Assembly (NCBI GenBank): GCA_035299425.1
Contig: DATGWP010000167.1
Location: forward strand, 36,318 to 100,317
Length of the DNA stretch: 64,000 bases
From: Bog-950 sp035299425
GTDB taxonomy: Bacteria; Bacteroidota; Bacteroidia; Chitinophagales; LD1
Direction of reading: 5' to 3'
Program-made: the position numbers and the translations under genes
Shown: positions 1 through 9,478 of the stretch, piece after piece
How the letters are laid out: each line of letters begins with the position of its first letter
Numbering within the stretch: the stretch's first letter is position 1
The notes under the pieces: model-generated
The model's database searches: none
Told to the model about the DNA's origin: nothing
Seen by the model: the letters and a program-made list of their open reading frames with translations, nothing else

Positions 1-1
1 G

Positions 2-967
2 ATGAAAAACTTTGTTCTGATTGGTGCTTCGGGCTATATAGCTCCCCGCCATTTAAAAGCCGTAAAAGATACCGGTAACCAGCTACTAGCCGCCTACGAT
101 CCGTTTGACAGCGTGGGTATAATGGATAGCTATTTTCCTAACGCCGATTTTTTTGTAGAGTTTGAGCGGTTCGACAGGCACGTAGATAAGCTAAAGCGAA
201 AAGACATACCGCTTGATTATGTGTCTATATGCTCGCCTAACTACCTGCACGATTCGCACATACGCTTTGGCCTGCGCAATGGTGCCGATGTGATTTGCGA
301 AAAGCCGCTGGTGCTTAACCCGTGGAATGCGCAAAGCCTGATAGACCTGGAAAAAGAAACCGGCAAGCACATTAACAACATATTGCAGCTACGCCTGCAC
401 CCCAACATTATAGCGCTAAAGAAAAAAGTAGACGAAAGCCCGAAGGATAAAATTTTCGATTTCGACTTAACCTATATCACCTCGCGCGGTAACTGGTACT
501 ACACCAGCTGGAAAGGCGATGTAAGCAAAAGCGGTGGCATAGCCACCAACATAGGCATTCACTTTTTCGATATGCTTACCTGGATATTTGGCGCTGTAAA
601 AACCAATATTGTGCATGTGCATACTCATGACCGCGCAGCCGGTTATTTAGAGTTTGAAAAAGCAAGGGTGCGTTGGTTTTTAAGCATCAATGCAGATACA
701 TTGCCCGATGCTGCCAAACAAAAAAACATGCGCACTTACCGCAGTATGAACCTGGAGGGCCAGGAAATTGAATTCAGCGATGGATTTACCGACCTGCACA
801 CCGCCAGCTATACCGAAATAATTAAAGGGAACGGCTTTACGGTAAAAGATGCCATGCCGAGTATTGAAATAGCATACACCATACGTAAAGAAACACCGGT
901 GGGGCTTAAAGGCGATTATCACCCGTTTGCAAAAACACCGGGTGGCAATCATCCTTTCCATGTTTAA
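2..967 (+). CDS. Gfo/Idh/MocA-family sugar-nucleotide oxidoreductase (WlbA/WbpB-like)
   Basis: NAD(P)-dependent oxidoreductase of 321 residues. The N-terminal Rossmann strand carries GASGYIAPRH in place of the usual GxGxxG; the family's E-K-P motif is at residues 100-102 (K101 is the expected catalytic lysine) and a GG...GIHFFD segment places the conserved histidine near residue 187. Size and these motifs match the WlbA/WbpB group, which oxidises C3 of UDP-GlcNAc-uronic acid on the way to diamino-uronic acids in O-antigens. The 3' neighbours are an asparagine synthase-like gene and a glycosyltransferase on the same strand, which supports a surface-polysaccharide role. The ATG lies two bases into the window, so nothing upstream can be seen and a start further upstream cannot be excluded. 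The substrate is inferred; another sugar nucleotide is possible. Confidence 0.8.
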   Translation: MKNFVLIGASGYIAPRHLKAVKDTGNQLLAAYDPFDSVGIMDSYFPNADFFVEFERFDRHVDKLKRKDIPLDYVSICSPNYLHDSHIRFGLRNGADVICEKPLVLNPWNAQSLIDLEKETGKHINNILQLRLHPNIIALKKKVDESPKDKIFDFDLTYITSRGNWYYTSWKGDVSKSGGIATNIGIHFFDMLTWIFGAVKTNIVHVHTHDRAAGYLEFEKARVRWFLSINADTLPDAAKQKNMRTYRSMNLEGQEIEFSDGFTDLHTASYTEIIKGNGFTVKDAMPSIEIAYTIRKETPVGLKGDYHPFAKTPGGNHPFHV

Positions 968-1006
968 ATTGTTGTTTGGTGTTTCACCTATAAGTTTTGA
1001 ATAAGC

Positions 1007-2857
1007 ATGTGCGGAATAACCGGGTATTACTCCCCATCTAGAAAAATAAACGAAGCCGACCTGCACCGGATGACGGACTGCATCAGCCACCGAGGGCCGG
1101 ATGCTGCAGGTTACTTTTTTGATGATGCAAAAACCATAGGCCTGGGGCACCGCCGTTTAAGTATTATAGATTTAAGCGAGGCTGCCAACCAGCCTTTTTA
1201 CTCGCATAGCGGCCGGTATGTTACCGTATTTAACGGCGAGGTTTACAATTTTCAGGAAATAGCTAAGCAGTTAAACATTACCCAGCGCACCAGCAGCGAT
1301 ACCGAAATAATAATAGAGGCCTTTGAAAAAAAGGGAGTTGATTTTGTGCACTTACTCAATGGCATGTTTGCCATTGCTATATGGGATAAACAAGACCATA
1401 AGCTTTATCTTTTCCGCGACCGGTTGGGCGTAAAACCTTTATACTATTATCATAAAGATGGTGAGTTTGCCTTTGGCTCAGAGATTAAAGCGCTGCTAAA
1501 GATTGATGAAGTAGCCAACTATGCTAAGCCGGATAACAAAACTATTTACACGTTTTTATATTGCGGCTATGTGCCTGAACCGTTTACGGGCTTTAGCCAT
1601 ATACGCCGTTTACCTGCCGGTAGCTTTGCAGTTGTAGATGCGAATGGCATAAACATTAAAAACTATTGGAAACCCGAAGAGAAGGTCACCCCTCGGGTTG
1701 AAACAGATTTCAAATCGGCGAAAGAAGAGCTTAAAAACCTGCTGGTATCATCGGTAAAATACCGGATGATAGCCGATGTGCCATTCGGTACCTTTTTAAG
1801 CGGTGGTATAGATAGCAGCACGGTTACAGCTATAGCCCAAAGCATTAGCAGCAAACCGGTAAAAACTTTCTCTATAGGGTTTAAGGAAGCAAAGTTTAAC
1901 GAGAGCGAGTACGCTAAAAAAGTGTCGAAACACTTAGGCACCGAGCATTATGAATTTATTGTAACCGAGGCGGACGCTATGGGGCTTATAGACCGAATGC
2001 TGAATGCATACGATGATTTGTATTCAGAGTCATCGGGCATACCTACCATGCTGGTATCTAAACTAGCAAGGCAACATGTAACCATGACCCTGAGCGGCGA
2101 TGGTGGTGATGAATTGTTTATGGGTTATGGCTCGTACGACTGGGCAAAGCGGTTAAACAATCCGCTGGTAAAAATGCTGCGTAAGCCTGGTGCCGCATTA
2201 TTATCGATGGCTGGTGGAAAATATAGGCGCGCAGCCGGAGTAATCAACTACAAAAGCGAAAAGCATTTAAAAAGCCATATCTTTTCGCAAGAGGAATACT
2301 ACTTTAACGAGAGTGAGTTAGACAGTTTATTAAAGCCTGAATTAAAAACCCAATTGCTGTTTGACGAGCATTTGAATACCGCCCGCCAACTATCGCCGGC
2401 AGAAGAACAAGCCTTGTTTGATATTAAATATTACCTGAAAGACACTCTGCTTACCAAAGTAGATATAGCCAGTATGCAATACTCGCTGGAGACACGCACA
2501 CCGTTTTTAGATTACCGGGTGGTAGAGTTTGCGCTCAATCTTTCGGAAGATTTGAAGAAGAAAGACGGCACTGCTAAATACCTGCTAAAAGAAGTGCTGT
2601 ACGATTATGTACCGCGCCAGTTTTTTGATAGGCCTAAATGGGGCTTTTCTATTCCGCTAGGCAAATGGCTGCTTACCGATCTGCACTACCTGCTGGATAA
2701 ATACCTGAGCGAAGAAACCGTGACCCAATGCAATGTGGTAAACTACAGCGTAGTAAAAAGCCTGCTTCAGCGATTTAAAAACGGCGAAGACTATTTGTTT
2801 AAGCGCATCTGGATATTGATAATCCTTCACCATTGGTTACTTAAATATAAGGGATGA
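1007..2857 (+). CDS. asnB: asparagine synthase (glutamine-hydrolysing)-type amidotransferase
   Basis: 616-residue class II amidotransferase. The protein starts MCGITGYY, so Cys2 becomes the N-terminal nucleophile after Met removal and releases ammonia from glutamine. SHRGPDAAG follows near residue 30, and the synthetase half carries the pyrophosphate loop SGGIDSS near residue 265 for acyl-adenylate formation. Length fits the long AsnB type (about 600-650). It begins 39 bp after the oxidoreductase and its stop overlaps the start of the next glycosyltransferase by 4 bp (ATGA), so the genes are probably translationally coupled. In surface-sugar clusters AsnB homologues (for example WbpS) amidate uronic acids; that use is inferred from context, and plain asparagine synthesis remains possible. 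Confidence 0.88.
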   Translation: MCGITGYYSPSRKINEADLHRMTDCISHRGPDAAGYFFDDAKTIGLGHRRLSIIDLSEAANQPFYSHSGRYVTVFNGEVYNFQEIAKQLNITQRTSSDTEIIIEAFEKKGVDFVHLLNGMFAIAIWDKQDHKLYLFRDRLGVKPLYYYHKDGEFAFGSEIKALLKIDEVANYAKPDNKTIYTFLYCGYVPEPFTGFSHIRRLPAGSFAVVDANGINIKNYWKPEEKVTPRVETDFKSAKEELKNLLVSSVKYRMIADVPFGTFLSGGIDSSTVTAIAQSISSKPVKTFSIGFKEAKFNESEYAKKVSKHLGTEHYEFIVTEADAMGLIDRMLNAYDDLYSESSGIPTMLVSKLARQHVTMTLSGDGGDELFMGYGSYDWAKRLNNPLVKMLRKPGAALLSMAGGKYRRAAGVINYKSEKHLKSHIFSQEEYYFNESELDSLLKPELKTQLLFDEHLNTARQLSPAEEQALFDIKYYLKDTLLTKVDIASMQYSLETRTPFLDYRVVEFALNLSEDLKKKDGTAKYLLKEVLYDYVPRQFFDRPKWGFSIPLGKWLLTDLHYLLDKYLSEETVTQCNVVNYSVVKSLLQRFKNGEDYLFKRIWILIILHHWLLKYKG

Positions 2858-4086
2858 CCGAAGTACTTTACATGAGTTACGACGGCATGACCGACCCGCT
2901 GGGCCAAAGCCAGGTTATTCCGTATATCAAAGGACTGTCTAAACTCGGTTATCATTTCACCCTTATTAGTTTTGAGAAGAAAGACCGTCTTGAAAAATTC
3001 GGGGCAGTTATAGCAGCGCTGCTAAAAGACAACAACATCGATTGGGTGCCGCTATCTTACACCAAAAGCCCGCCGGTACTTTCTACTATTTACGATACCT
3101 GGCGTATGCGCAGGAAGGCGTTTGAGTTACATAGCCGAAAGAAATTCAGCATAGTGCATTGCCGCAGTTACATTTCGGCACTGGTGGGGCTGGCCATGAA
3201 AAAGAAGTTTGGCACAAAGTTCATTTTTGATATGCGCGGTTTTTATGCCGATGAACGGGTAGATGGCGGCCTGTGGAAGTTAGATAGCCCGCTTTACAAA
3301 ATGGTGTATGACTTTTTTAAGCGGAAGGAAGTTGAGTTTTTAACCCATGCCGACCATACTATCAGCCTGACTGAAAACGGCAAGCGTATTATTCATTCGT
3401 GGGCGCACATACCCAACCAACCCGTACCTATACAGGTAATACCCTGCTGTGCCGACCTGGATAAATTTAGTCCCGAAAGTGTAGACCATAGCAAATTACA
3501 AGCGCTTAAAAATGAACTGGGCATAAAGCCCGATGACTTTGTAATAAGCTACCTGGGCAGTGTAGGCACCTGGTATATGCTGGATGAAATGCTTGCCTTT
3601 TTTAAATGCCTGCTGGAGAAAAAACCTCAGGCCAGGTTTCTGTTTATTACCAACGAGCCGGCCGAACTGGTGCTGAGCAAAGCGCGCGAATTGCAGATTG
3701 CCGCTGATAGGTTTATCATAACCCCATCGCCAAGCCCACTGGTGCCAACTTATTTGTCGCTCTCCTCCATATCCTTTTTCTTTATCAAGCCTGTGTTTAG
3801 CAAGCAGGCTTCCTCTCCTACCAAGCAGGGCGAAATAATGGGCATGGGCATACCCTACATTTGCAACACCGGTGTGGGCGATGTAGATGAAATTGTTAAA
3901 GACACCCGCTCGGGCTACCTTGTAGACCATTTTACCGTAGAAGACTACCGTAAAACTATTAATACTATACTTACTACTACCCTGAATGCCAACGAAATAA
4001 GGCAAGGGGCCTTCAAATATTACTCGCTGACTAAAGGAGTAGACAACTACAATAATGTTTATTGCAAACTTCTTGCAAAAACATAG
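2854..4086 (+). CDS. glycosyltransferase family 4 (GT-B fold)
   Basis: 410-residue cytosolic glycosyltransferase. The N-terminal GT-B half begins MTEVLYMSYDGM-DPLGQSQ, has the HCRSY strand and an FDMRGFYADERVDGG loop. The C-terminal nucleotide-sugar half has the YLGSVGTWY strand near residue 230 and a GEIMGMGIPYICN-GVGD-EIV segment near residues 328-348 that fits the family-4 donor-binding region. No signal peptide or membrane helix is evident. It overlaps asnB by 4 bp, so it belongs to the same transcription unit. It would add one sugar to a lipid-linked surface polysaccharide; donor and acceptor cannot be read from the sequence. Confidence 0.82.
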   Translation: MTEVLYMSYDGMTDPLGQSQVIPYIKGLSKLGYHFTLISFEKKDRLEKFGAVIAALLKDNNIDWVPLSYTKSPPVLSTIYDTWRMRRKAFELHSRKKFSIVHCRSYISALVGLAMKKKFGTKFIFDMRGFYADERVDGGLWKLDSPLYKMVYDFFKRKEVEFLTHADHTISLTENGKRIIHSWAHIPNQPVPIQVIPCCADLDKFSPESVDHSKLQALKNELGIKPDDFVISYLGSVGTWYMLDEMLAFFKCLLEKKPQARFLFITNEPAELVLSKARELQIAADRFIITPSPSPLVPTYLSLSSISFFFIKPVFSKQASSPTKQGEIMGMGIPYICNTGVGDVDEIVKDTRSGYLVDHFTVEDYRKTINTILTTTLNANEIRQGAFKYYSLTKGVDNYNNVYCKLLAKT

Positions 4087-4152
4087 AGCTATACCTATAA
4101 ATAAGCATCTTTGAGAGTGAGGCAGACCGTCCATAAATTTACGGTTGGCCGA

Positions 4153-4182
4153 TTTGAGTTCGCATTTAATATCTTATATTTA
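4153..4182 (+). promoter_or_regulatory. Bacteroidota-type promoter upstream of the PKD cargo gene
   Basis: TTTG at 4153-4156 and TATATTTA at 4175-4182 are separated by 18 bases, close to the Bacteroidota consensus TTTG-N19-TAnnTTTG; only the last base of the -7 element differs. Transcription would start around 4189-4191, leaving a leader of less than 10 bases before the ATG at 4198. No Shine-Dalgarno sequence is seen. Pattern match only. Confidence 0.45.
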
Positions 4183-4197
4183 CGTATATCATTAAGA

Positions 4198-7100
4198 ATG
4201 AGAAAAACACTACTTCTTGCTTTTGTTTTAGGCTTAACCACTACCCTGTTTGCGCAGGAATACCGCCTGGTATGGCCTAAACAGGATTATGTATTCGATT
4301 CTACCGTAGTTAACTTTCAGTGGAGTGTGGTAGACAATGCTACCAGCTACGAGCTTCAGTATTCGGATAACGACCCTACTTTCGGGGTAGCTTCGCTTAT
4401 TTCAGCTTCAGGTACTTCTTACCAAACTACGCTAACTGCCCGTAAAACTTATTATTGGCGTGTTAGAGCTATTACCAATCAGGGTACACAAGCGTGGTCA
4501 TATGCCCGCAGGTTCTACATTTTCGAGCCCCCCCAAAAAAATGGTTTGCTATTATGGTTCGAGGCTAACAGAAATGTAACAGCACCAGGCGGCGCGGTAT
4601 CTGAGTGGGTTGACCGCTCAGCCTCTATTACAGCTACACAAACTGCAGCTAACAAACCTACCTTTACGCCCAATGTAACCCAGCTTAAAGGCAAGCCCGT
4701 AGTTAGCTTCGCCGGGGGCACCAGCAACCCTCAGATGATGACTTTCCCAAGTGTTACTATTGACTACGGTACAAATGGTGGATACACCTGTCTGGCTGTA
4801 CGCAACTACAACAGCAACCCCGGTACTTACCTGCAATACTTTTTAGGTGGGCCTAGCGGTGTTGAGGCCAACGGGTTTGTAGCAGATGCAAGCTATTACA
4901 CAGGCTCTACAGGATGGGGAGCATATACAACTGTAGGAGGATACAATGGCCTTTATACTACTATCGGTGCAGATTTAACCAGCACCTATTCTATTTACAC
5001 CGTTCAGCCCGAGCAATTAACCCGCAATGGTATTGCCCGGCCAACAGGAACCAATAATGAGGCTGGGTCGAACGCAAAATCGAATTTCCTGTTAGGTACT
5101 TTAGGCCGAACAGCAACCGGTATTGGTCAATTCTTCTCTTATAAAGGCAACTTAGCCGAGGTTATAGTTTATGACAATACTCTTGATACTACCTCAAGAG
5201 TATTAGCCGAGCAATACCTACGCTACAAATATGCAAACCCGGTTAACATGGGTCCCGATACAATTTTTCCAAGCTTTTGCGTAAATACAACATTAACCCC
5301 GGGGCCCGGCTTTTTTGTCAAGCTTAAATGGTTTGATGGAGATAGCACCTCTACCACTAAAACAGTAACCAGCGTAGGCAAATATTGGGTAGAAGGTACT
5401 GATATATTTGGTTACAAATCTTATGATACCATTAATGTAAGGCCACAGATTTTCTTTAACCAGTTGCCTCCGGTAGCGTTTCTTTGTTCCGGCGATTCGC
5501 TGGTATGGAACACCGGCTACCCGGCCAATGGCTTTACATTCGATTGGTCTAACGGCGAGTCAACACCAAGCATAGCTATAAAAACAGGTGGCACCTATTC
5601 TGTTACTATTGCAGATAATGCCAACTCTACCTGCCAGTTGCAATCGAGTGCAGTGGTGGTTACGGTAGATACTTTCCCCGATTATACACTCGGTGCCGAT
5701 ACCTCTTTCTGTGCTGGTAACCGGTTGAATTTTCTGCATACCGATTCACTACTTTCTATTGTATGGTCTACCGGCGATACAATTCGCGAGACGGCTATAA
5801 GCACACCAGGCAACTATTCGGTTGTTGCAGTAAATGCCAACCAGTGTGTAAACTACGATACCATTGGTGTATTAATCCGTGGTATTGCACCTTCTATTTA
5901 TTTCAGCAACCCTGTACTGTGCGCTACCGATACTATACAGTTTATAGACTCAAGCATTCCGCCAGGGGTGCCTATCAGCTATTGGCAGTGGAACTTTGGC
6001 GATGGCGATACCAGCAACCTGCAAAACCCAACTCATGTCTACGCTACCCCCGGCACATATACAGTTTCGCTTACTGCTACTACCGACTCGGGTTGTGTAA
6101 ACAGCCTTACCAAACAGTTGCCAGCCTACCTTAAGCCGGTAAGCCTGTTCCAATCACGCGTATCGTGCGCTACAGCCGAAACACAGTTTTATGATCTTAG
6201 TTCTACAGCCCTGCCTGCATTACTTCAAACATGGAAATGGAATTTTGGCGGTCTCGATTCCTCGATAGTGCCTAATCCTACGTTTGCTTTCCCTGCGCAA
6301 GGCAAATACGAGGTTACCTTACGCACCAGCAACGATAATGGCTGCGTGAGCATCAAAAAAGATTCGGTAGAAGTATTTGCCGAGCTTGTGGCCGATTTTG
6401 CATTTAACCGGTTATGCCTGGGCGATACGGTTGCGTTTACCGATTTAACACCATCGTTCTCGTTGGTGTCGTGGCTATGGAACACGGGCGATGGCCGCTT
6501 CTTCACACAAAAGAACATCCGGAATAAATATGATGTAGCGGGCTCGTACCCTGTAACATTACAGATACAAAACGCCATTGGCTGTGTAGATGCTATTACC
6601 AAGACAGTAACCGTATACCCTAAACCCGATGCTGCCATTGGCAATGGCCTGATATGCGAAGACCAATACTATACACCCGTAAACAATTCGGTAGTTACAG
6701 AACAAAACAATACCTGGAACTGGAATATCGCGGGCAATAATTATACGGGGTTTGAACCGCAGCACTATTTTGGCGATACAGGTACTTACCCTATTAAACT
6801 ACAGATTGTTTCGCAAAACGGATGTAAAGATTCTGCAAGCGGTATAGTATATGTGTCACCCATACCTGTAGCTAACTTTACATTTGTGCCGCTATATGGC
6901 GATGCCCCTTTGCTGGCTACCTTTACCAATACCAGCCAGAATGCCGATAACTACACCTGGAATTTTGGCGATGGTGTTACAGATAATACCACCAACCCTA
7001 CCCACACCTATACTACCAACGATACTTTCCCTATACAGCTCGTGGCAATAAACGAAGTTGGTTGCTCGGATACTATAACCAAAAGTATAACTGTAGTCGT

Positions 7101-7698
7101 TACCGATTTGGATATATCTGTTGATAGGGTATACACCGATGAAGCTCCATTGCAGGATGGAACTGTTCTTGTTTCGGTATATGCCGATTTAAGCAATGTG
7201 GGCACGCGCCTGATAACCAATGCACGGCTGTATGCCACTATAGGCAGTGGCGGGGTTATAAGCGAGGAATGGGATACTATATTCCAGTCTGGCCAGGCCA
7301 AGCAGTATAAATTTGAGGCAAATTTTGTAGTAGCGGCCGGCAGCGCCAATACTTATGTATGTGTAGAAGCCACCAGTGTAAACCATGGCGAAACAGAAAC
7401 CCGCCTGGATAATAACAGGGAGTGCACATCGCTTACCGATGTTATACAATTAATCGGCCCATCTCCTAACCCGGCACGGGGCGATGCCTATCTTGGTATT
7501 ATATTGCCAAAAGCCGGCAAAGTTACTATTGAAATAATGGATATCTTAGGACAGCCAGTGCAGGAGATAACCGAGCTTAACCTGCCAGTAGGCCGAACAG
7601 ATTTTGCGCTGCCTGTAAAAATGCTACGGGCATCGGAATATTTTATCCGTATTAAGCATAATGACGACAAACTGGTGCGCAAACTGGTAGTGCATTAA
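4198..7698 (+). CDS. large secreted PKD-repeat protein with T9SS C-terminal sorting domain
   Basis: 1166-residue secreted protein. I chose the ATG at 4198, not the in-frame TTG at 4111, because it starts a clean signal peptide (MRKTLLLAFVLGLTTTLFAQ). Order of domains: a fibronectin-III-like domain (about 22-115, ending in a YYWRVRA motif), a LamG/concanavalin-like domain (about 118-350), a linker with gliding-type SNGESTPSI repeats, five PKD domains (about 585-970, recognisable by WNFGDG...HxYxxxGxY...D), a CARDB-like domain (about 970-1080), and a type A sorting domain (from about 1086, SPNPARGD ... LGQPV ... LVRKLVVH). It would be exported by Sec, cross the outer membrane through the T9SS, lose its tail to PorU and end up on the surface or released. 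It sits between polysaccharide genes. The function is probably adhesive; no catalytic domain is seen. Confidence 0.85.
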   Translation: MRKTLLLAFVLGLTTTLFAQEYRLVWPKQDYVFDSTVVNFQWSVVDNATSYELQYSDNDPTFGVASLISASGTSYQTTLTARKTYYWRVRAITNQGTQAWSYARRFYIFEPPQKNGLLLWFEANRNVTAPGGAVSEWVDRSASITATQTAANKPTFTPNVTQLKGKPVVSFAGGTSNPQMMTFPSVTIDYGTNGGYTCLAVRNYNSNPGTYLQYFLGGPSGVEANGFVADASYYTGSTGWGAYTTVGGYNGLYTTIGADLTSTYSIYTVQPEQLTRNGIARPTGTNNEAGSNAKSNFLLGTLGRTATGIGQFFSYKGNLAEVIVYDNTLDTTSRVLAEQYLRYKYANPVNMGPDTIFPSFCVNTTLTPGPGFFVKLKWFDGDSTSTTKTVTSVGKYWVEGTDIFGYKSYDTINVRPQIFFNQLPPVAFLCSGDSLVWNTGYPANGFTFDWSNGESTPSIAIKTGGTYSVTIADNANSTCQLQSSAVVVTVDTFPDYTLGADTSFCAGNRLNFLHTDSLLSIVWSTGDTIRETAISTPGNYSVVAVNANQCVNYDTIGVLIRGIAPSIYFSNPVLCATDTIQFIDSSIPPGVPISYWQWNFGDGDTSNLQNPTHVYATPGTYTVSLTATTDSGCVNSLTKQLPAYLKPVSLFQSRVSCATAETQFYDLSSTALPALLQTWKWNFGGLDSSIVPNPTFAFPAQGKYEVTLRTSNDNGCVSIKKDSVEVFAELVADFAFNRLCLGDTVAFTDLTPSFSLVSWLWNTGDGRFFTQKNIRNKYDVAGSYPVTLQIQNAIGCVDAITKTVTVYPKPDAAIGNGLICEDQYYTPVNNSVVTEQNNTWNWNIAGNNYTGFEPQHYFGDTGTYPIKLQIVSQNGCKDSASGIVYVSPIPVANFTFVPLYGDAPLLATFTNTSQNADNYTWNFGDGVTDNTTNPTHTYTTNDTFPIQLVAINEVGCSDTITKSITVVVTDLDISVDRVYTDEAPLQDGTVLVSVYADLSNVGTRLITNARLYATIGSGGVISEEWDTIFQSGQAKQYKFEANFVVAAGSANTYVCVEATSVNHGETETRLDNNRECTSLTDVIQLIGPSPNPARGDAYLGIILPKAGKVTIEIMDILGQPVQEITELNLPVGRTDFALPVKMLRASEYFIRIKHNDDKLVRKLVVH

Positions 7699-7729
7699 TA
7701 CATAGTACAATAACACCAATCTGCTGTTG

Positions 7730-7761
7730 AAAAAGAGGCGCTGCATGCAGCGCCTCTTTTT
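7730..7761 (+). terminator. intrinsic terminator after the PKD cargo gene
   Basis: Perfect 32-base palindrome made of two 16-base arms, GC-rich in the middle (GAGGCGCTGCA) and flanked by A5 on the left and T5 plus a further TATTTTT on the right. It lies 31 bases after the stop codon at 7698 and separates this gene from purN. Confidence 0.85.
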
Positions 7762-7773
7762 ATTTTTACAGGC

Positions 7774-8343
7774 ATGCAGCATATAGCAATTTTTGCCAGC
7801 GGAAAAGGAAGCAACGCACAGGCCATTATCGAATATTTTAAAAATCACCCCACCATTAAAGTTGCACTGGTAGTAACCAACAACCCCGATGCCGGAGTAA
7901 TAAAAATCGCCCATCAGCATAAAATCATATCGGCCATTGTAAGCAAAAACTTTATGGGTAATGAGGAGAATATGAATAAGCTACTGGGCGCCCTAAATAT
8001 AGACCTGATAGTGCTAGCAGGGTATCTTCAGCTAATACCTGCTTTTCTCATCAAGAAATTCGAAAACCGCATTATAAACATTCATCCGGCACTGCTGCCT
8101 AAGCATGGTGGTAAGGGTATGTATGGTAAAAAGGTGCATGAGGCAGTGTTGACAGCTAACGACACTGAAACAGGCATAACTATACACTATGTAAATGAAA
8201 GATATGATGAAGGCAAAGCCATACTGCAAAAAGCGGTAGCAGTAGGCACTACCGACAATGCCGAAACCATAGCTGCCAAGGTGCAACAGTTGGAACATGA
8301 ATGGTTCCCCAAAACCATTGAGCAGTTGCTTGAAAAGAAATAA
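7774..8343 (+). CDS. purN: phosphoribosylglycinamide formyltransferase
   Basis: 189-residue GAR transformylase, the third step of de novo purine synthesis, which transfers formyl from 10-formyl-THF to GAR. The glycine-rich phosphate loop FASGKGSNAQA is near residue 8, and INIHPALLPKHGG near residue 104 contains the catalytic Asn-x-His pair. The usual HxVxxxxDxG stretch is TGITIHYVNERYDEGK, with the conserved Asp in DEG. Length matches the usual 185-215. It stands alone on the plus strand, 12 bases after a strong terminator, and converges on a glycosyltransferase that starts on the opposite strand at the next base (8344), so there is no spacer between the two stop codons. The other visible purine genes are far away (purF near 29 kb, purQ near 56 kb). 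Confidence 0.93.
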   Translation: MQHIAIFASGKGSNAQAIIEYFKNHPTIKVALVVTNNPDAGVIKIAHQHKIISAIVSKNFMGNEENMNKLLGALNIDLIVLAGYLQLIPAFLIKKFENRIINIHPALLPKHGGKGMYGKKVHEAVLTANDTETGITIHYVNERYDEGKAILQKAVAVGTTDNAETIAAKVQQLEHEWFPKTIEQLLEKK

Positions 8344-9465
8344 TTATTTAGTGGTGCTGGTTAACTCGTTATAATACTGCAGGTATTTTTGCTGTAGTGC
8401 TTTAACCGAGTACTGCTCTACCACCGTTCTACGGCCCTCGGCACCCATTTTTTTGCGCAGTATTTCATTATCTACCAGGGTAGATATAGCATTTACATAC
8501 TCATCATCAGTGGTAGCTAAAAAGCCATTTACACCGCTTTGAATTATCTGGCTATTAACCCCCACCGGCGACATAATGGTTGGAATCTCCAGCGCCATGT
8601 ATTGCAGGCCTTTTAACCCGCACTTGCCCTTGGCCCATTCATCATCGGGCAGAGGCATAATACCAATATCGAAAGAAGAGAGTTCGCGCAGTTCGTCCTG
8701 CTTATTCCAGTTCAGGCTTATTACGTCCAGCTCATCATTTTTGTAGTTGGCATCGCCTATCACTTTTATCTTAATGCGGTCGCCGTATTTCTTTTTAATT
8801 TTTAGCAGGGCAGGCACGGCAAACTTAAAATGCTGTATGGTGGTAATACTTCCGCTCCAGCCAATACAGACGCGGCCATCTCCCGGTTGCTCCATACGCT
8901 GATACTCATCGGTATCGATAGTAGTAGGCACTATGCGTATGTTGCTATTGAATGGCTTTGCATAATCGGCCAGATATTGATTACCTGCAAAAATCATATC
9001 GCTAAGCCCTATGATAGAAGATGTTTTAGAGGCATCTTTTAAAAAGCTGAACTTTTTATTGGCATCCGATACATTCTGCATCCAGATAGAATCATCGAAA
9101 TCGAAAATTACTTTGGCTTTACTGCGCGCAAAATGCTTTTCGAAAAAAGTAGTGCCGGTCATAAAGGCCTCGCGCTGTATAAAGATGATGTCGTACTGGT
9201 TGGCTTTCATCGCATCGCCCAGGCGCTTCATAAAGCACTTTAAAAATATGGTGCCTTTTTTAAACAGGTTACCCGGCGAATAGAAAATCTTATCGTCTTC
9301 GGGTGTTATCAGAAAAGAGAAGTCGTAATCGTATCCGTTCTGTTTCAAAAACTCGAGATACTGCTCGAAGCGAAAACGCTGCGACGGTGAGCGGTCGCGG
9401 CGGTGCATAGCTATGTATAATACTTTTTTCAATGTGTAGTGGTCTATCTTAAGAAACGCCGGCAT
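8344..9465 (-). CDS. glycosyltransferase, GT-B fold (family 4-like)
   Basis: 373-residue glycosyltransferase without signal peptide. The C-terminal half has CIGWSGSITTIQHF near residue 200 (start of the donor-binding Rossmann fold), a DIGIMPLPDDEWAKGKCGLKGLQYMA segment near 268-292 that resembles the family-4 region with its acidic residue and small helix, then IPTIMSPVGVNSQII. The N-terminal half starts with LKKVLYIAMHRRDRSPSQRFRFEQ, a pattern common in Bacteroidota capsule and LPS clusters. The start at 9465 is 13 bases after the stop of the upstream epimerase gene, which suggests one operon. It abuts purN tail to tail. The donor sugar is unknown. Confidence 0.75.
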   Translation of the reverse strand: MPAFLKIDHYTLKKVLYIAMHRRDRSPSQRFRFEQYLEFLKQNGYDYDFSFLITPEDDKIFYSPGNLFKKGTIFLKCFMKRLGDAMKANQYDIIFIQREAFMTGTTFFEKHFARSKAKVIFDFDDSIWMQNVSDANKKFSFLKDASKTSSIIGLSDMIFAGNQYLADYAKPFNSNIRIVPTTIDTDEYQRMEQPGDGRVCIGWSGSITTIQHFKFAVPALLKIKKKYGDRIKIKVIGDANYKNDELDVISLNWNKQDELRELSSFDIGIMPLPDDEWAKGKCGLKGLQYMALEIPTIMSPVGVNSQIIQSGVNGFLATTDDEYVNAISTLVDNEILRKKMGAEGRRTVVEQYSVKALQQKYLQYYNELTSTTK

Positions 9466-9478
9466 GGCGTATCTATAA

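Noticed and set aside
5763..6134. 123-codon open frame inside the PKD cargo gene in another frame
   Set aside because: Fully contained in a convincing domain-bearing gene; Cys/Tyr/Arg-rich translation with no support.
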